Shown here: positions 20,577 to 30,611 of the stretch, piece after piece
How positions within the stretch are numbered: position 1 is the stretch's first letter
Layout: every line of letters starts with the position of its first letter
Assembly: GCA_018136815.1 (NCBI GenBank)
Contig: CM030934.1
Coordinates: 4,661,587 to 4,725,586 of the forward strand
Direction: 5' to 3'
DNA: 64,000 nt
From: Isochrysis galbana
Taxonomy: Eukaryota > Haptophyta > Isochrysidales > Isochrysidaceae
Notes under the pieces: model-generated
What the model saw: only the letters and a program-made list of their open reading frames with translations
What the model was told of the DNA's origin: nothing
Database searches by the model: none
Made by a program: the position numbers and the translations under genes

Positions 20577-21221
20577 TTTTTTTGCTTGCTATGGACCTAT
20601 ATGCTAAAAGGATCGCACTAGACGAAGCTGCACGCGCACCACAGTTTCATGGGTGATGCAGATGCAACAAATTCGTGCACAACCAAAACCATTTTACCTT
20701 CCGGCCCGGACCTGAAATACTCATTTTAAACAACACGGCCAGAAGAAAGCAAGATTCGCGGCCGGGAGGCACGCTCAAGTAGGCTGGGGATGGGGGGTGG
20801 GGATGGGGAAAGCACGCGCAAGGGAATGAGAACTCCGAGCTTTGCACAGCATCAGTTGGTGACCGAGTGCCCAATTCTGAATGGAAGGGGGCTGTCCATC
20901 ACCGAAGGTTAGGAGGTACAATCATACGATTGGAGCAAGCGCCGGACGAGGCCACGTTTCAGTGCTTACTTCGGCGCACGGTCAGTCCAACCACGTCCAA
21001 GAGGCGGCCGGCTGGAGCTCCACCTCGTCATCCAAAACAGCACCTTTGCCAAGTGCGCCCTGTGACCAGGGTGCCGCGCCGCGCCGAATTGGTCTTTGAA
21101 GGCGCCATCAAATGAGTGGGCCCGCGCGGGAGCTCGCTTGCGAGGAAAGTGCGCGTCATTTGCGCGACTGCCCGCCGTCGAGAGGAGGGCCCAAGCAAGA
21201 GGTTTCGGCCGCGATAAGTGC
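20577..21221. other. Spacer, no gene supported
   Basis: Open frames at 20867-21115 (plus) and 21028-21396 (minus) are Arg/Ala/Thr-rich and show no motif. Confidence 0.35.
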
Positions 21222-21725
21222 TCAGCGCAGCAAGCGGAAGGACAACGCTACCGCAGTCACGGTCACGAGAAGCACGGAGGCAGTGATTCTGGAGATAGGG
21301 CTGCTTCGCAGCGCCCGCAACGTGTCCTCCTTGAGCAAACGGCCGGGCACGCGGGGCGCGAAGGGCGGCTCGCCAGCAGCGCGCGCACGCAGCCACTCGA
21401 CGGTGCGCTCGCCCTCTACGCGGAGGCGTTGTATCTTGGCCGAGTCCACACTGGACATATTGCTAGTCGTCGCTAGCGGCTGCGGCTGCGGCGGCACCGG
21501 AGGCGGCGGTTGTGGTGCAGGCGGCGCGATCGCAGAGGCGGCCATCGGCGCGGGTGGAAGCCCAGTGACTGCCGGGTCCAGCTCGTCCTCATCGGCCCAG
21601 GCGAACCCGTCGGGGGCAAGGGGCTCGACCTTGGGCATGAGCCTGGGCGAGGCGCATCGCCCTCCCACTGCCCGGCTGAGGGGAGCGTGCAGCAGCGTGG
21701 TCACGAGAAGCAGCGTAGCGAGCAT
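21222..21725 (-). CDS. Small protein with signal peptide and C-terminal membrane helix
   Basis: Starting at ATG 21725 gives 167 residues. Residues 1-20 (MLATLLLVTTLLHAPLSRAV) are a good signal peptide and the following GGRCASPRLMPK could be a short plastid transit segment, as in the phytoene synthase and FtsZ leaders of this window. A Pro-rich linker (PPAPQPPPPVPPQPQP) leads to a charged helix (KIQRLRVEGERTVEWLRARA) and a C-terminal membrane helix (ITASVLLVTVTAVALSFRLL). A tail-anchored plastid or endomembrane protein is a reasonable guess. The frame is open further upstream to 21851, but that part lies in a GA-rich leader. I do not recognise the family. Confidence 0.5.
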   Translation of the reverse strand: MLATLLLVTTLLHAPLSRAVGGRCASPRLMPKVEPLAPDGFAWADEDELDPAVTGLPPAPMAASAIAPPAPQPPPPVPPQPQPLATTSNMSSVDSAKIQRLRVEGERTVEWLRARAAGEPPFAPRVPGRLLKEDTLRALRSSPISRITASVLLVTVTAVALSFRLLR

Positions 21726-23024
21726 CGAGACGGTGAAGGCCGAGCGGGAGAGTAGAGCGAGCAAGCGAGAGGGAGAGCGAAAACAAGGGGCCCAAGAAGG
21801 CGGAAGGGGAGAGACGGCGGATTCTCGCGAAAGTAAGACGGGAAAAACCATCTCGGAGACGTTAGAGCACGCGCGTAGTAGCAGAGCATGAGCGGGAGAG
21901 AGGACTCCTCTTGAGTAGAAGAGAGAAAGTGCGCAGAAGAGATCGAGCGGAAATGGGCCCGGAGGGAATCTCTGGTTTCTAACATGTACAAAGGCATAGA
22001 ATACTACTGGAAATAAAAATCAAGGTGTGCTGGACGACTTGGCAGGACAACTCTTTACGCTTTCAGGCTCGGGTGTAGCGAAACTACAGAGAACGCCGAA
22101 TGTACAGGGTTTCTTTAACGAGCATTTACTAACTTAAAACAAGGTCCCCAGTCTTCAAAAATAGCACGTTCATAAGCATAAGTCCGTTTTCTTCATTTTC
22201 TTTCGGCCAGCTGGTTCCGTCCTACGTCCTACAATGTAGGACCTCAGGACCCTGTCCTTGTCAGAGCAAGGCTCATCTCACTCTTGGAGATTGCCTGCGA
22301 GGGCGCGCCGGCAGCTAGCGCGGAACGCGGTTCTTGTGGGGAGCTCATGGAGCTTTCCTCGGGGGTGACTACGGGCATGGTGATCGACGCACGACGCACG
22401 ACGCACGCACGGAGCACGGAGGGCGCGGAAGTGTGGAAGGAGGCTTGTGGGAGGTGGTGGCAGGCGACTGGGGGTGGCTCAGGCGCGTGCTTGACTTGTA
22501 TTGACTCGTTGACTCGGGGTATAGACTCGGGAACTCGGGGGGACTCGCTTGGGAACACGGTGGGACTCGACGAAGTTGCTACAACATCACTCACGAAAAA
22601 CCCAAACAAAACCCAAAGTCCTTGGGCTCAGAAGGCTAACGTAAACACTCCGGAATCATACGATAAACAAACCCTCCCCGTGCGGCGAAGGCTGAGGTCG
22701 CGATCGCTCGTCATGCGCGAAGAAATACGGAAAGAGAGCGCAAAACTACGCAAACGGTTCGAACTATCGTTAAAGTGAAACTCGTCCGCTGAAGCCAACG
22801 CGGAGGGTCGAGGAGAGGTCCAAACTCGCGCGGGGGGAAGAAGGCGATGTGCAGAGAGACCTTCTAGACAAGCGACGAGCAAGGGGCGACGAAACAAGAC
22901 GCGAGACGCGAGGCGCGTGCCATTCGTTCTTCCTTTCTTTCACCGAAAACGCGGCGAAACTAATGTTAAACGTTGGTGCCCCCTCCGCGAGAATCGCGAA
23001 GAAGAACGGACGAGATGGAGGCAA
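21726..23024. other. Spacer, no gene supported
   Basis: 21740-21960 is purine-rich (CT-rich in the sense of the gene at 21222). 22490-22575 contains repeated GACTCG(T/G) motifs. The plus frame 22284-22778 ends in a charged helix-like segment but has no other support. Confidence 0.4.
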
Positions 23025-23630
23025 TCATCGAAGGAATCGTGAGAGGAATCGAAGCGAAAGGGGGGGAACAGTGCGCGCGGGGGGGGGAACGAACGACGGC
23101 CGGAGGTTAGCCATGGCCGACTCACGGCCATCCACGACGCAAGCTGGCTGGAGGGGCGGCAGCCCTTTGGTCAGGTACAACCCGGTGGCTTTCTGGTGTC
23201 CAGGGCCGTGCTCCCAGGGTTGGACGAATTGGGTCGGGGTCAACCCCCCGACTAAACGGCGAGCTTCCGCATGCATCCGAGGGTTCTCAACCGCTACAAA
23301 CGGAGCAGTGGCGGAGGCCATTGACTTGAAGACGCGGGCGGCCGACTCAAGAGCGGCACGACGTCCGGGTTCTTGGGAGAGCCATTGACTGCTGACGGCG
23401 GCGAGGTACGTGCAGGGCGGGTGGGCGATGACTAGGTCCCAACCTAGGTTTTGGACATGAAGCGCGTCGCCTTGGAAGTGGGGCACGTAATCGATCTCGG
23501 AAGGATACAAATCGCACGTAGCTACATCAGCACCGGCGAGTAGGAACATGGAGGAGACGACGCAGCTCGTCTCGCCAACGACGAGAACGCGTGGTGCGTG
23601 ACAGCCAGACGTCAGCCCAACAAGCTGCAA
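23025..23630 (-). CDS. Phage/giant-virus-type cytosine-methyltransferase-like protein
   Basis: The frame covers about 200 residues with the layout of a family common in phages and large DNA viruses: PRVLVVGETSCVVSSMFLLAG (cofactor-site-like strand and loop), CDLYPSE, PHFQGDALHV, then WDLVIAHPPCTYLAAV with the Pro-Pro-Cys of C5-methyltransferase motif IV, VAVENPR like motif VI (ENV), and QFVQPWEHGPGHQKATGLYL followed by LPPLQPACVVDGRES. It therefore probably transfers a methyl group to cytosine or derives from such an enzyme; activity is not shown. No in-frame ATG is visible, so the start is unknown. It overlaps, on the other strand, the beginning of the ankyrin frame. The Arg/Pro-rich last 30 residues may not be part of the domain. 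Confidence 0.65.
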   Translation of the reverse strand: MQLVGLTSGCHAPRVLVVGETSCVVSSMFLLAGADVATCDLYPSEIDYVPHFQGDALHVQNLGWDLVIAHPPCTYLAAVSSQWLSQEPGRRAALESAARVFKSMASATAPFVAVENPRMHAEARRLVGGLTPTQFVQPWEHGPGHQKATGLYLTKGLPPLQPACVVDGRESAMANLRPSFVPPPARTVPPLSLRFLSRFLR

Positions 23631-24061
23631 ATCGAGTCTTTACTCCCGTCCACGTCGCCGCAGGAAAATGAATTCACCCCGCTCATGGATGTTGCGCGTG
23701 AGGACGACGATTTTGAGGTCAAGCGCCTCCTAGATGAGGGCGATGACCCCAACCAAGTGCACCCAGAGCATGGCATAACGGCTTTGATGTGCGCATGTGA
23801 ATGTGCTTCGATCAACGCCATTGATATAATTCTTCAACATTCGTCCGTGAACATCGACATGCGCGACCCAGATGGGTACACGGCCATCATGCATCATGCA
23901 CGCCTGCACGATGGGATATATATGAAGGAAAAACCAGCGGCGTCGAGTGGGAGCTCTTTGAAGACGTCGTGGAACGCATGCGCAAGGTGGCAAGTGCAAA
24001 CGCTTATGCGCTTGAGCTCCTTGACTTCATCAAGACGAATGTGCTACCAATCGAAGGCGAT

Positions 24062-24104
24062 CCATTCGCCGCGAGTGCGGTAAGAATATTAAAAGGTTTT
24101 TTTT
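24062..24104 (+). mobile_element. 43-bp LINE-tail insertion with 17-bp target duplication
   Basis: TACCAATCGAAGGCGAT occurs at 24045-24061 and again at 24105-24121. Between them lies a severely truncated copy of the LINE tail: GCGAGTGCGGTAAGAATATT, AAAAGG and a T run. The total gain of 60 bp keeps the host reading frame. Confidence 0.85.
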
Positions 24105-24149
24105 TACCAATCGAAGGCGATAGCATCAAGGCCAAAGTTGCCAATGCTC

Positions 24150-25051
24150 CAAGGCTAGGGCTGGGTTAAGCCCATTAACAAGTTAATACCATTAATACCC
24201 AGTAATGGGCAACATCTGACCTGTTAACACCCGGCCCAAAACTAAACCTGTTAATGTGCTGAGTTTGGGCCCTCTGAGAAACTCAAAATTGCCCATTATT
24301 GTACCATTAATGGGCACTTGTGGGAGGGGCTCCGAGCACCAGCAGTTGACCTCGCGTTGGGCGCTGAATGGACGGCATAGGAGCGTTCAGAGCGGCCGCG
24401 CTCCGCGCGCACCACCAACTTATCGAACGAAATGTAGATAGTAACTATAGATGGTACATAGGTAGCATTCATCCTCTTACTTACGAGCCCTACACACTAC
24501 ACTATGCATGAGAGCCACACACCAAGACACCACACACGCCGTGTGCCGTGTCGATATCACTCGGTGTTCTGACTAGCAAACAAAGACGCCTCTAGAGTCC
24601 TTCGCAGATTTTTGTAGATCACCGTGCATTTTCCCTGCGGCCGAGAACACACGTTCCACCCCTGCGGTCAACGCCGGCGAAGCTAGGAATTGCTTGGCCA
24701 TTTAGGCGCCTTGCGCTTCGATGGCGGTCCGCGCTTACCCATGAGCGCGTCGGCGTCGGGGGGGGGGGGAGGCGCAGGGCGCAGGGGGGGGGGGGGGGAC
24801 AGCTCCCGGCGTCAGGGGGCGGTGGGAGGGGGGAGGGGAGGGGGGAAGAGAATCCCCCGAACATGTATTCCAACGTTGGGGTAACAGCTTGTAATGGGTT
24901 TAACCTGTTAATGGCCACTAACAGGGTATTAACACCCCTAAAACAACTTGTTAACACCCAGAAAAAAACTCAACCTGTTAATGTGCTGACCTTGAAAAAC
25001 TACTAATGGGTTTCCAAAAAACTTGCCTGTTAATGGTCAGCCCTAGCCTTG
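24150..25051. mobile_element. Non-autonomous hAT-type element, 902 bp
   Basis: Terminal inverted repeats CAAGGCTAGGGCTG (24150-24163) and CAGCCCTAGCCTTG (25038-25051) are perfect over 14 bp. The 8-bp direct repeat CAATGCTC flanks them at 24142-24149 and 25052-25059, the length expected for hAT. Subterminal regions carry many TTAATGG/CCATTAA and CCTGTTAATGTGCTGA motifs on both sides. The centre (24300-24880) has G runs and no transposase. It sits inside the ankyrin gene. Confidence 0.88.
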
Positions 25052-25197
25052 CAATGCTCCTTCTCACGTGGTCAATCAGTTTCACTGTCTACGGCACATG
25101 ATGATCTTGGCTTGAACGCTCTGCTGACCAAATGCGCTTGTCGATGTCGATCGATAGTATGCGTATTAATTATTGAATCACGTAAGCTAATCCGCTC

Positions 25198-25928
25198 TTA
25201 GACTCTAGTAAATTTGGCGACAAAATCTAACAACTCCGGAGTATCGTGTATTTTACTTTCTCCTTTCTTTACCCACCATGGTCTTTCTATGTCGAGAAGC
25301 AAAACAACCCTATTCTCGTCAGTATCGTTCACGCCAATGTGTTCTTTGCTGTCATCGAACACAATCCACTCTCCCTTTGTTATCTGGCGAAATTCATCCT
25401 CGGCTGCAACCCCACTTCTACCTTTCGTGTCAGGATCTGGAACAACAACGCCCATATGACAACGAAGAGCTTCATTGGCTAATCCGCTCCATCCACGATG
25501 TTTGTTTAGTTCAGTTCTAGGACCGAGTTTGCTAAAGATCGCAGTTCGAAGTCCTGGAATGGTTCTGATTAATTCAATTGTCTTTGGTCTTTGGAAATGT
25601 TGTCGAGTACTCGGCGTTCCAAACTCCAAAGCCATAGAGTGGAACTAACTACCTTCCAATCATGACCCTTTTCTTTTGTGTAAAGATATTCTTCTGGCCA
25701 ATCGTAAATATTGTACTTACTGCCAAGAAACTCTCTTTCAATGAATTCAAAGTTGTGAGCGAGCATCTGAAGATGCGGAAAGACTTTGTAGGGGTTCGGG
25801 TAAAACCTCTGACGACATCCAAAGTAATGCTTCACGCAGTGCTTCCCGCCTAGAAATAGCGTAGATAATATCACGATGATAAACACAAGGATGACTTCTT
25901 TATTGTTTGGACCCATATGCCTTTGCAT
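25198..25928 (-). pseudogene. AT-rich aspartyl/asparaginyl beta-hydroxylase relic (virus-like)
   Basis: An N-terminal membrane segment (VILVFIIVILSTLFLGG) is followed by PHLQMLAHNFEFIEREFLG and IYDWPEEYLYTKEKGHDWK, then IPGLRTAIFSKLGPRTELN, KHRGWSGLANEALRCHMGVV, and EWIVFDDSKEHIGVNDTDEN followed by RVVLLLDIERPWW. This order, with the metal-binding His of HRG-W and HIGVND-type motif, matches the aspartyl/asparaginyl beta-hydroxylase family (2-oxoglutarate and iron dependent). The region is clearly richer in A/T than its GC-rich surroundings and resembles versions found in large algal DNA viruses, so an old viral copy is possible (inference). It appears broken, with about one break. Confidence 0.7.
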
Positions 25929-25929
25929 C

Positions 25930-26780
25930 TAGGGACACATTTTTGGGGGTGGTGAAGGTTAGAATTGTATAAGGTGTAGAAAAAGGCAATGTGGGGGGCT
26001 AAAAAAAAGGGAACCTCAAGTTGCATCCTCTAATATATTTTAGGCGCCAACTACAAGTTTCTTGTGTTTAGGTAGTTTAAGATCCATTTGGCCTGGAGTG
26101 CCTTCACATGGGATGGCCAGTGTAGGAGCCCTAGCCCCAGTGTCCTAGTTGCACTTTTTTCGTGCGATATGGCGTAGTGACACTACGTAGTGTGGATGTT
26201 TTATCCATTTGTCATTTGTTTTGCCTATTAGTGTGCGGGTAGTATTTGTTATAGATGTGCGATATGCCTGAGCTTCGCCGTGTGGCCGCACGGCAAAAGA
26301 CCTGGAGAATGAAGCCTAGAAATCAGAAATCTCGCATCATCTAGGATTAATGCGACATGCTCGTGGGCAGGGTGAACTGAGGGGAGGGGGAAGGCCCACT
26401 TCACTGCGCATCCTGCACGCTGCCTTTTCGGGCAGAGCCAAAGTCAACACGCCGAGGTGCCAGTCTTTACAACGTGGGGGAAGGGGGGGGGGATGACAAC
26501 AGTGAAGGCGCGATAAAGGCACCGAGAGACAAGAGACAAGAGGCTAAGAAGCACTTGACATGGATTCACATCTCCAGGGCCATCCTACAACATATCACAA
26601 GCAGACATGCGTGCATGTGCACGCTCCCGACGACATGATTGATGACTTAGACGCACAGCCAGCGTAGGGTATTCGAGGCGTCGCACTGCAAGGCCCTACA
26701 TCGTCACAAGACGTCGCAAGAAATTGTTTGTTGTGCAAACGAGATGCGTGCCACGCTCGATGGCAGCTCGAGCTTGCACG
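25930..26780. other. Spacer, no gene supported
   Basis: 25930-26330 is AT-rich like the adjoining relic and may be part of the same foreign segment. 26330-26780 is the 3' flank of phytoene synthase. Confidence 0.35.
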
Positions 26781-26781
26781 C

Positions 26782-28191
26782 CTAGCGAGTCTTCCACCAA
26801 GCACCGGGAAGCAGGGCGAGCTTCTCGAGCTTCGTGGTGTACGCGCGCTTCTCGAAGTTGTCGTAATTGTTGAGCTCAATTTTGTCGAGAATCGAGGAGT
26901 ACATGTCAAGCGATGCACGGACGGGTAGCCTTGCTTCAGGTGCAAGCATCGCAACGCCTGTCTCTGCACGTTGGTACCACTCGCGTGCGCGAGCGATTTG
27001 GAACTTGAGCATTTGCACGTAGTTCTCGCTCTTCACCCCCTTAATGAGAGCCTGTTCCGTCACGCCGAAACGGCGGAGGTCCTCCTGCGGGATGTAAATG
27101 CGTTGCCGGTGGCGGTCCTCGCCCACATCACGCAAGATGTTTGTGAGTTGAAGAGCGACACCAAGGGCGAGGGCAGGCTCGAGAGCGTCCTCCTCTGTGT
27201 ACCCGTCGGCCGTACCCATGATGGGCATGGTCATCAGGCCCACGGTGCCTGCAACACGATAGCAGTAGACGTACAGCTCTTCGAACGTCTCGAACCGATT
27301 TTGGTCGAGGTCCATCACCATGCCCTTGATCATGTCTTCGAACCTGCAGGCAAGAGAGGGCGCCGTGAGCGGTGGCCGCAGGTGGCAGGGATCGGGGATC
27401 GCAAGGGCTAAAGACGTGGGGGGGGGGGGGGGGGGGGGGGGGGGGAGTTCAGTTATGCCACTGAGTGTTTGCGCTCGATCGGGACGAGGGAGGTGTGGTG
27501 GGACACAGCTCATGAGAGGACTATTGAGTCCTAATGCATGCATGGCAACTCACGGAGTGATGGAGAGCGCTGGATAGTTCTTGACCGTGTCAGCAAGAGC
27601 TAGATCGATCATATCATAGGGCCTACCCGCCCAGATGGCGCTGAGGCGCTGCTGCCACTGCTGCAATTCAGTTCGCAGGGATGTGCGGTCGGCCCGTGGC
27701 TTGTCCACAATGTCATCGGTGCGCCTGCACCATGCATAGACAGCCCACACCGCACGCGCTTTCTCCGGTGGGAAGAGGCGCGTCCCCATGAAGAAGGTCT
27801 TGGAATAATGCGAGGTAATTTCCTTGCACATATCATACGACCTGCTCAGGAGTTCCTCCCTCCGCGCGAGCGCGGCGGGCGAAAGCTGCTTCTCATCAAG
27901 CGCAAACTGCTCACCGACCGTCAGCGCCTCTGCGTCAGACACAGTGCCCGGAGTAATCTTGAGTGGCGCACCCTTCGCGGGCGTGGTGGCGCCGCTCTCG
28001 CCGGTGGTAATAGTCTGAACCATCCGAATCCCAGCCCCGGCGTTGCCGTTACCCCCCGGCTGAGTAGCCATCAGGGGCGTCTGCAGCCGTACTCCGCGTG
28101 CGGCCAGCGGCGCTCGGCCGGCTGCCCATCCAGCTCTGACTCCACCGAGGAGCGCGAGCGTTAGTAGGCTGGCTGCACGATGCCTGAGCAT
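26782..28191 (-). CDS. PSY: Phytoene synthase, plastid-targeted (two exons)
   Basis: Exon 1 is 28191-27554 and exon 2 is 27343-26782, joined through a 210-bp GT-AG intron (GTGAGT...TGCAG|G). The product is 399 residues. It condenses two geranylgeranyl diphosphates to phytoene, the first committed step of carotenoid synthesis, in the plastid. Both Asp-rich substrate motifs are present: YAWCRRTDDIVDKP and LTNILRDVGEDRHRQRIYIP. Further family hallmarks are HYSKTFFMGTRLFP, YVYCYRVAGTVGLM and FEDMIKGMVMDLDQ, which spans the splice junction. The start at 28191 gives the signal-like MLRHRAASLLTLALLGGVRA followed by a basic, Ala-rich stretch, as expected for a complex plastid. The frame runs on upstream, but there it is Gly/Arg low-complexity. 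The intron holds a run of 27 G on the plus strand (27419-27445). Confidence 0.93.
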
Positions 28192-28259
28192 GCCCTCTCG
28201 ATGCCTCGGTGGAGCACGCGCACCGACCCTCGCGCTGCTGGCGCTGCTAGTCTCTAGGC

Positions 28260-28720
28260 GCGCCCCCCCCCCCGCCGACGGCGCCGGCTGCCTCTCCCCT
28301 CTCCCTTCCTCCGCCTTCTCGGCTAAGCGCTGCGCTCCTCGTCCTCCCGTTTCAATCTTCCCTAAACAGCCCCGAGCTTTCTCTCTCCAGAGCCTTCCCC
28401 CGCCGTCCCGCCAGCTCGGCTCGAGCTGCTGCTGCTGCCCCGCCAGCCTCCCCCCCCCCCCCCGGGGCTGCGGAGCCAGCCAATTCTCCCCTTCCCCCGC
28501 CGCCTCCCCCCCCCCCTCCCCCCACTTCTCCCCGCCACGCAAACCTTCCACCCCCCCCCCCCCCCCCCCCCCTTACCTCTCACGCTCAGGGCCTCGCAGG
28601 GGGAAGAGAGACACCTGGATCTCGCACGCCGTGGTGGGGGTGGGTGGGGTGGGGGTGGGGGGTGGGGGGGTGGGGGGGGGGGGCGCCTGCTTCCGGTTTT
28701 GTGTGGCGTCCGACAAAAAA
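28260..28720. repeat. Homopolymer C and G tracts upstream of PSY
   Basis: C runs of 10-20 at 28264, 28450, 28508 and 28551-28571, then G runs and GGGTGGGGGTG at 28630-28682. No gene is seen. Confidence 0.7.
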
Positions 28721-29032
28721 AAAGAGAACGGGGCCCTCGCCGTAGAGAGAGATGCCCCTGGTTCACCTTTTTACCACTAGACGATTTTTACAAGGTTCTC
28801 GTAAGACTTGAGGAGCGGGGTTGGAACAGCCTCCTTCAAACCTCTCACAACCGCTCTGCAAAAACAGATTTCCGCTGGAACTCGGTGGAAAGAGCGATCT
28901 CGCTGCTGCTAGGATGCCCTCTCTCCCCTACACCGCGCAGGAGTTGGAGTTGGAGGACTCCCTTCTCGCCCTAGCGCCTGGCGGCTGGCACACATGTGGA
29001 TCCTAGCATCCTATAGCTAGTAGTTGGGAAAC

Positions 29033-29062
29033 AAGTCGCGTTCCGTCAAAAGAGGGCCAGGT
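29033..29062 (+). repeat. 30-bp repeat identical to 1983-2012
   Basis: Identical over 30 bp to 1983-2012; flanks differ. A third, 23-bp copy lies at 61483-61505. Confidence 0.7.
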
Positions 29063-29207
29063 GATATTTTTTTTTGCTTCGAATGTCATGAGTTATGTTA
29101 GTATGGATATGGAGTTGGAGGCGCGAGGCGCGTGCGCATAGCGCATAGCAACTTTTTTCCTACGCAGTACCCCACTTTTCGCTTTTCGGAACACGCCTAA
29201 CTAACAA

Positions 29208-29585
29208 CTAACACCTGCGGCTAATCTTCATCTTCTTCGTCTTTTTCTCATTCTCCTCGTTCTCGATCCTGTTGCCTGTTGTCAATGTCAATGTCGTTCT
29301 GCAGGCAGGCGACCAGGTCGCTTGGCTGATCCTGGGTGTGGGTGACGAGGTCCGTGATGCGTGATGCGTGAGAGGATGGCCTTCTGGTCCTGCATCTAGA
29401 GTCCAGAGTTTGCCATCTGCTCGGCGCACTTGCACCATGGGACTCGTTTCATCGTACGCGACCGCTGCTGTGATGTATTCTATGCAGAGGTACGCGACGG
29501 CCGCCTCGTCTCCAATGTATTTGGTCTTGGGGATCTTCTCGTACTCGTTAGAGTAGTGAGTAGTCGCGTAGTCGCAGACGAGCAT
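29208..29585 (-). pseudogene. Unrecognised coding fragment, shared with 58450-58590
   Basis: The minus strand reads EYEKIPKTKYIGDEAAVAYL and CIEYITAAVAYDETSPMVQV in one frame; then a frame change leads to QDQKAILSRIT and TQDQPSDLVACLQNDID. The latter part is matched by the minus strand at 58450-58590 (GKLYMENKKAVLARVTDLAT followed by QDQPSDIVACQKNDIDNRIE). Two loci with the same protein-level text but DNA differences suggest a decayed multicopy gene. I do not recognise it. Confidence 0.45.
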
Positions 29586-29714
29586 GAGTTTTGCATTGCA
29601 CCAACGGCCAACGGCTCATGTATGGCTCGATGAGTGCCCACATCGACGGGTAGCCTACCGGGTAGCGTTCCTTGGCCAAATCCACCTGGAAGTCTCCACA
29701 TCCAGTGACGAGCA

Positions 29715-29795
29715 GCGAGCTCAAGCCACTGGAGCTCGACTCGGTCGTTGCACGGTCGAGATGTGTTGCGCAACCTCTCCTTCGGCACCCCGCCG
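29715..29795 (+). repeat. Single unit of the 19.5-kb tandem array
   Basis: GCAGCGAGCTCAAGCCACTG, GAGCTCGACTCGGTCGTTGC, ACGGTCGAG match the array unit in order; the end is diverged. Confidence 0.75.
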
Positions 29796-30249
29796 AGAAC
29801 CGAGACAACGAGACCCATACAAGTAGCAAGTAGACAAGTAGGTGGTATAAAAATAGTCGAACGCGAACTCAACTCAAACTTTTTGATCGTTTGAACATAG
29901 TCAACTACCTACTACTCCCTTGAGCCCCAAGCCCCAAGGTCCAAGGTGACCACTCTCAATCAAAACCCCTGAAAATTTCCTCGCGCCGCGTCAACGCGCA
30001 ACGCGCAACGCGGCGCTCAACGCTCAACCAAGCGAATCCACGAAATGCACCCCACGGCCGCGCCGCGAACACACCTAACTCACGGCGCGCAACAATGAAC
30101 ACCCGTCAACCACGTACTCACCCCCCTAAAAAAGTGAACGCGCGCATTATTTTTACCACCTACTTGTAGCCAATAGCCGATAGCCGAGCCGTGCTCGCGG
30201 AGCAGGAAAATCGATGAAAATACTGAAAGGGGGGCTCTCGCTAGCGCTA

Positions 30250-30500
30250 CCCCCTCCCTCGCTCGGTCTTTTTCTCCTCCGTCTTTCTCTCTCTCTCTCT
30301 CTCCCTCTCGCGGTCTCTCCTCTCTCTCTCTCTTCCTCTCCCTCTCTTCCCCTCCCCCTCTTCCCCCCCACTTCTCCACACCTCCACACACTTCTCTCCA
30401 TTTGTCCCCACCTTCATCCACCTCTTTTCACCTCTCTCCACCTCACTGTCACCCTCTCACCCATCTCTCTCTCCTGCGTGCGTACCCCCCAGCTAAGCGC
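30250..30500 (+). repeat. CT-rich leader before the GT13 gene
   Basis: Almost pure pyrimidine, with TCTCTCTCTCTCTC runs, then CACCTC-type repeats up to about 30470. Probably the core promoter or 5' UTR region (inference). Confidence 0.6.
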
Positions 30501-30611
30501 TGCTCGCACGTGTCGCACGACTGGGTCTTCGCTTGCTTCCCTTCCCATCCTCCTGCCTACCCTTCCTGTTCTTGTTCATTTCCCTCTCCCTTTTCATCTC
30601 CCTGTGCCTCG

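Larger units (their letters stand above)
23598..25180 (+). pseudogene. Ankyrin-repeat gene split by two transposon insertions
   Basis: From about 23660 the frame reads ankyrin repeats: NEFTPLMDVAREDDDFEVKR and LLDEGDDPNQ, HGITALMCACECASINAIDI, DMRDPDGYTAIMHHARLHDG. The coding sense then shifts frame near 23920 and continues GVEWELFEDVVERMRKVAS and LELLDFIKTNVLPIEGD. A 43-bp retroposon (24062-24104) and a 902-bp hAT-type element (24150-25051) interrupt it. After the second insertion the sequence resumes with an ankyrin-like DDLGLNALLTKCACR. The gene is therefore a relic. Ankyrin proteins of this kind are common in both eukaryotes and giant viruses, so the source is open. Confidence 0.6.
28790..30240. 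other. Repeat-rich spacer
   Basis: Holds the 30-bp block shared with 1983 (29033-29062), the shared coding-like piece at 29208-29585 and a lone unit of the 19.5-kb array (29715-29795). 29930-30110 has short CGCAACGCG-type repeats. No complete gene is visible. Confidence 0.5.

Noticed and set aside
22284-22778. 164-residue plus ORF
   Set aside because: Runs through a GACTCG repeat and shows no conserved-looking domain; left as noncoding.
23598-24083. Intact ankyrin gene
   Set aside because: Frame change and two transposon insertions show it is a relic.
27550-28551. Longer N-terminus of phytoene synthase
   Set aside because: The extra 120 residues are Gly/Arg low complexity; the ATG at 28191 gives a proper signal-like leader.
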